From contig JAUIHJ010000502.1 in assembly GCA_030432015.1 (NCBI GenBank), positions 1 to 6,351 on the forward strand: a stretch of 6,351 bases of DNA. Direction: 5' to 3'. Position numbers and translations under genes: made by a program. Each line of letters opens with the position of its first letter. Positions within the stretch are counted from its first letter, which is position 1. Positions 5,624 through 6,351 of this stretch are shown piece by piece. The DNA is from a bacterium. Lineage in GTDB: Bacteria; Planctomycetota; Planctomycetia; Pirellulales; Pirellulaceae. The notes beneath the pieces are model-generated. The model worked only from the letters and a program-made list of their open reading frames with translations. It was not told where the DNA came from and did not search any database.

Positions 5624-6351
5624 TCTTTACCGGGCAGGAGTGGTACTCCGAGCTTTCCGGACTCCGCAGGTCTCCCTCGTGTTGGCGTCGGTCCTCACGT
5701 TTTGTGTGGCCGGTTGTCAAGGAAAACCGTCCGAATCGGAGGTGGAGTCCGTCACCAAAACAACAGTGGCCGCTGCGGTGCCGGTTAATGTTGCGTCCGT
5801 GGAAATCCGCGAGGTGCAACGGCGCGTTTCCGTGGTCGGCACCTTGCATGGATTTGAGCGAATCACAATCACCCCCAAAGTCGAGGGGCGCGTTCAAGCC
5901 ATGCACTTCGATGTCGGAGACCGCGTGGCTCCTGGCGAGTCATTGCTGGAACTCGATCCGACTGACTACCAATTGGCGGTGGAAGAGGCAAGGCAATCGC
6001 TAAACCAGGAGCTGTCGCGCCTTGATCTTCGACAATCCCCTTCCGACACCTTTGATGTGGAACAGCTTCCTTCCGTCGAAAGTGCCAGGCTGTTGTTGGA
6101 GAACGCAGAACAGAAGTTTGAGCGTCAAAAGACTCTTTTAGGTCAAAACGCCAGTTCGGGGCAGGCGTTTGAACAGGCGGAAACGGATCTGAAAGTTGCG
6201 GACGCGGCTTTGCGTCAGGCGCGGATAAACGCGCGGACTACGCTGGCGGCTGTCACGCATCGCGAATCACTGCTGAACCAGGCACTTCAGAAGCTGAGCG
6301 AGACTCAAGTGAAGTCTCCGACGTTAGGCAATATGTCGCGATCTAGCGCCC
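5616..6351 (+). CDS. RND-type efflux periplasmic adaptor lipoprotein (partial, 3' end off window)
   Basis: The first 245 residues of a membrane fusion protein of the HlyD/AcrA type are visible. The start ATG lies inside the end of the TetR gene (8-base overlap) with GAGG five bases before it. A lipoprotein signal ends in VAGC with Cys34 the lipidation site, followed by a polar linker. A beta-strand and half lipoyl-like domain follow, 'ITPKVEGRVQAMHFDVGD' (about 84-101) and 'GESLLELDPTDYQLAVEEA'. The long alpha-hairpin spans about 117-230, rich in Gln, Glu, Leu and Ala. After it, 'VKSPTLGNMSRSSA' departs from the usual 'APFDG' turn back into the lipoyl domain, consistent with an insertion seen in some adaptors. 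The protein should bridge an inner-membrane pump, expected next downstream, and the outer membrane channel at 2673-4298. Family is near certain; RND rather than ABC partner is inferred from the TetR and NodT context. Confidence 0.92.
   Translation, partial: MNSLYRAGVVLRAFRTPQVSLVLASVLTFCVAGCQGKPSESEVESVTKTTVAAAVPVNVASVEIREVQRRVSVVGTLHGFERITITPKVEGRVQAMHFDVGDRVAPGESLLELDPTDYQLAVEEARQSLNQELSRLDLRQSPSDTFDVEQLPSVESARLLLENAEQKFERQKTLLGQNASSGQAFEQAETDLKVADAALRQARINARTTLAAVTHRESLLNQALQKLSETQVKSPTLGNMSRSSA

Noticed and set aside
1..6351. CRISPR array, tRNA, rRNA, riboswitch or insertion sequence
   Set aside because: No regularly spaced repeats, cloverleaf, conserved RNA motif or transposase coding sequence could be seen on either strand.

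Overview
The window looks like a bacterial chromosome segment, most probably from a planctomycete of the Pirellulaceae type. This rests on protein style rather than a marker gene: an exported prenyltransferase/squalene-cyclase-repeat protein, a small membrane protein opening with an 'RFSLRSLF'-type N-terminus, a histidine kinase with the 'MRW..RNQIMLP..GVML' N-terminus, and a NodT-type outer membrane lipoprotein next to a TetR regulator and a lipoprotein membrane fusion protein. No rRNA, tRNA, CRISPR array or recognisable transposase is visible.

Left part (1-970, minus strand): a two-gene unit. A four-helix-type membrane protein with a TTG start (470-970) overlaps by ATGA with a secreted prenyltransferase/squalene-cyclase-like protein that runs off the left edge (1-473). 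Between this unit and the next gene lies a 362-base divergent intergenic region (971-1332) with a 23-bp near-perfect palindrome and weak promoter candidates in both directions.

Middle (1333-2672, plus strand): a membrane sensor histidine kinase with two membrane segments, HAMP and the phospho-acceptor H-box, but ending just before the ATP-binding domain. It reads as a broken or decayed kinase. It is followed by 317 bases with no convincing gene but several palindromes.

Right part (2673-6351, plus strand): a tripartite efflux locus. A TolC/NodT-family outer membrane lipoprotein overlaps by ATGA with a small secreted protein carrying 15 cysteines and three copies of a CC-x-D-x-Y-x-x-K-P motif. 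After 246 bases containing a good sigma70-like promoter and a TetR-type operator palindrome come a TetR/AcrR repressor and, overlapping it by 8 bases, a lipoprotein periplasmic adaptor (HlyD/AcrA-type) cut by the right edge. An RND inner-membrane pump gene is expected just beyond the window. The simplest model is that TetR represses its own promoter and the adaptor/pump genes, and that the outer membrane channel and the cysteine-rich protein belong to the same efflux function. The cysteine-rich protein is the least understood and most interesting gene here.
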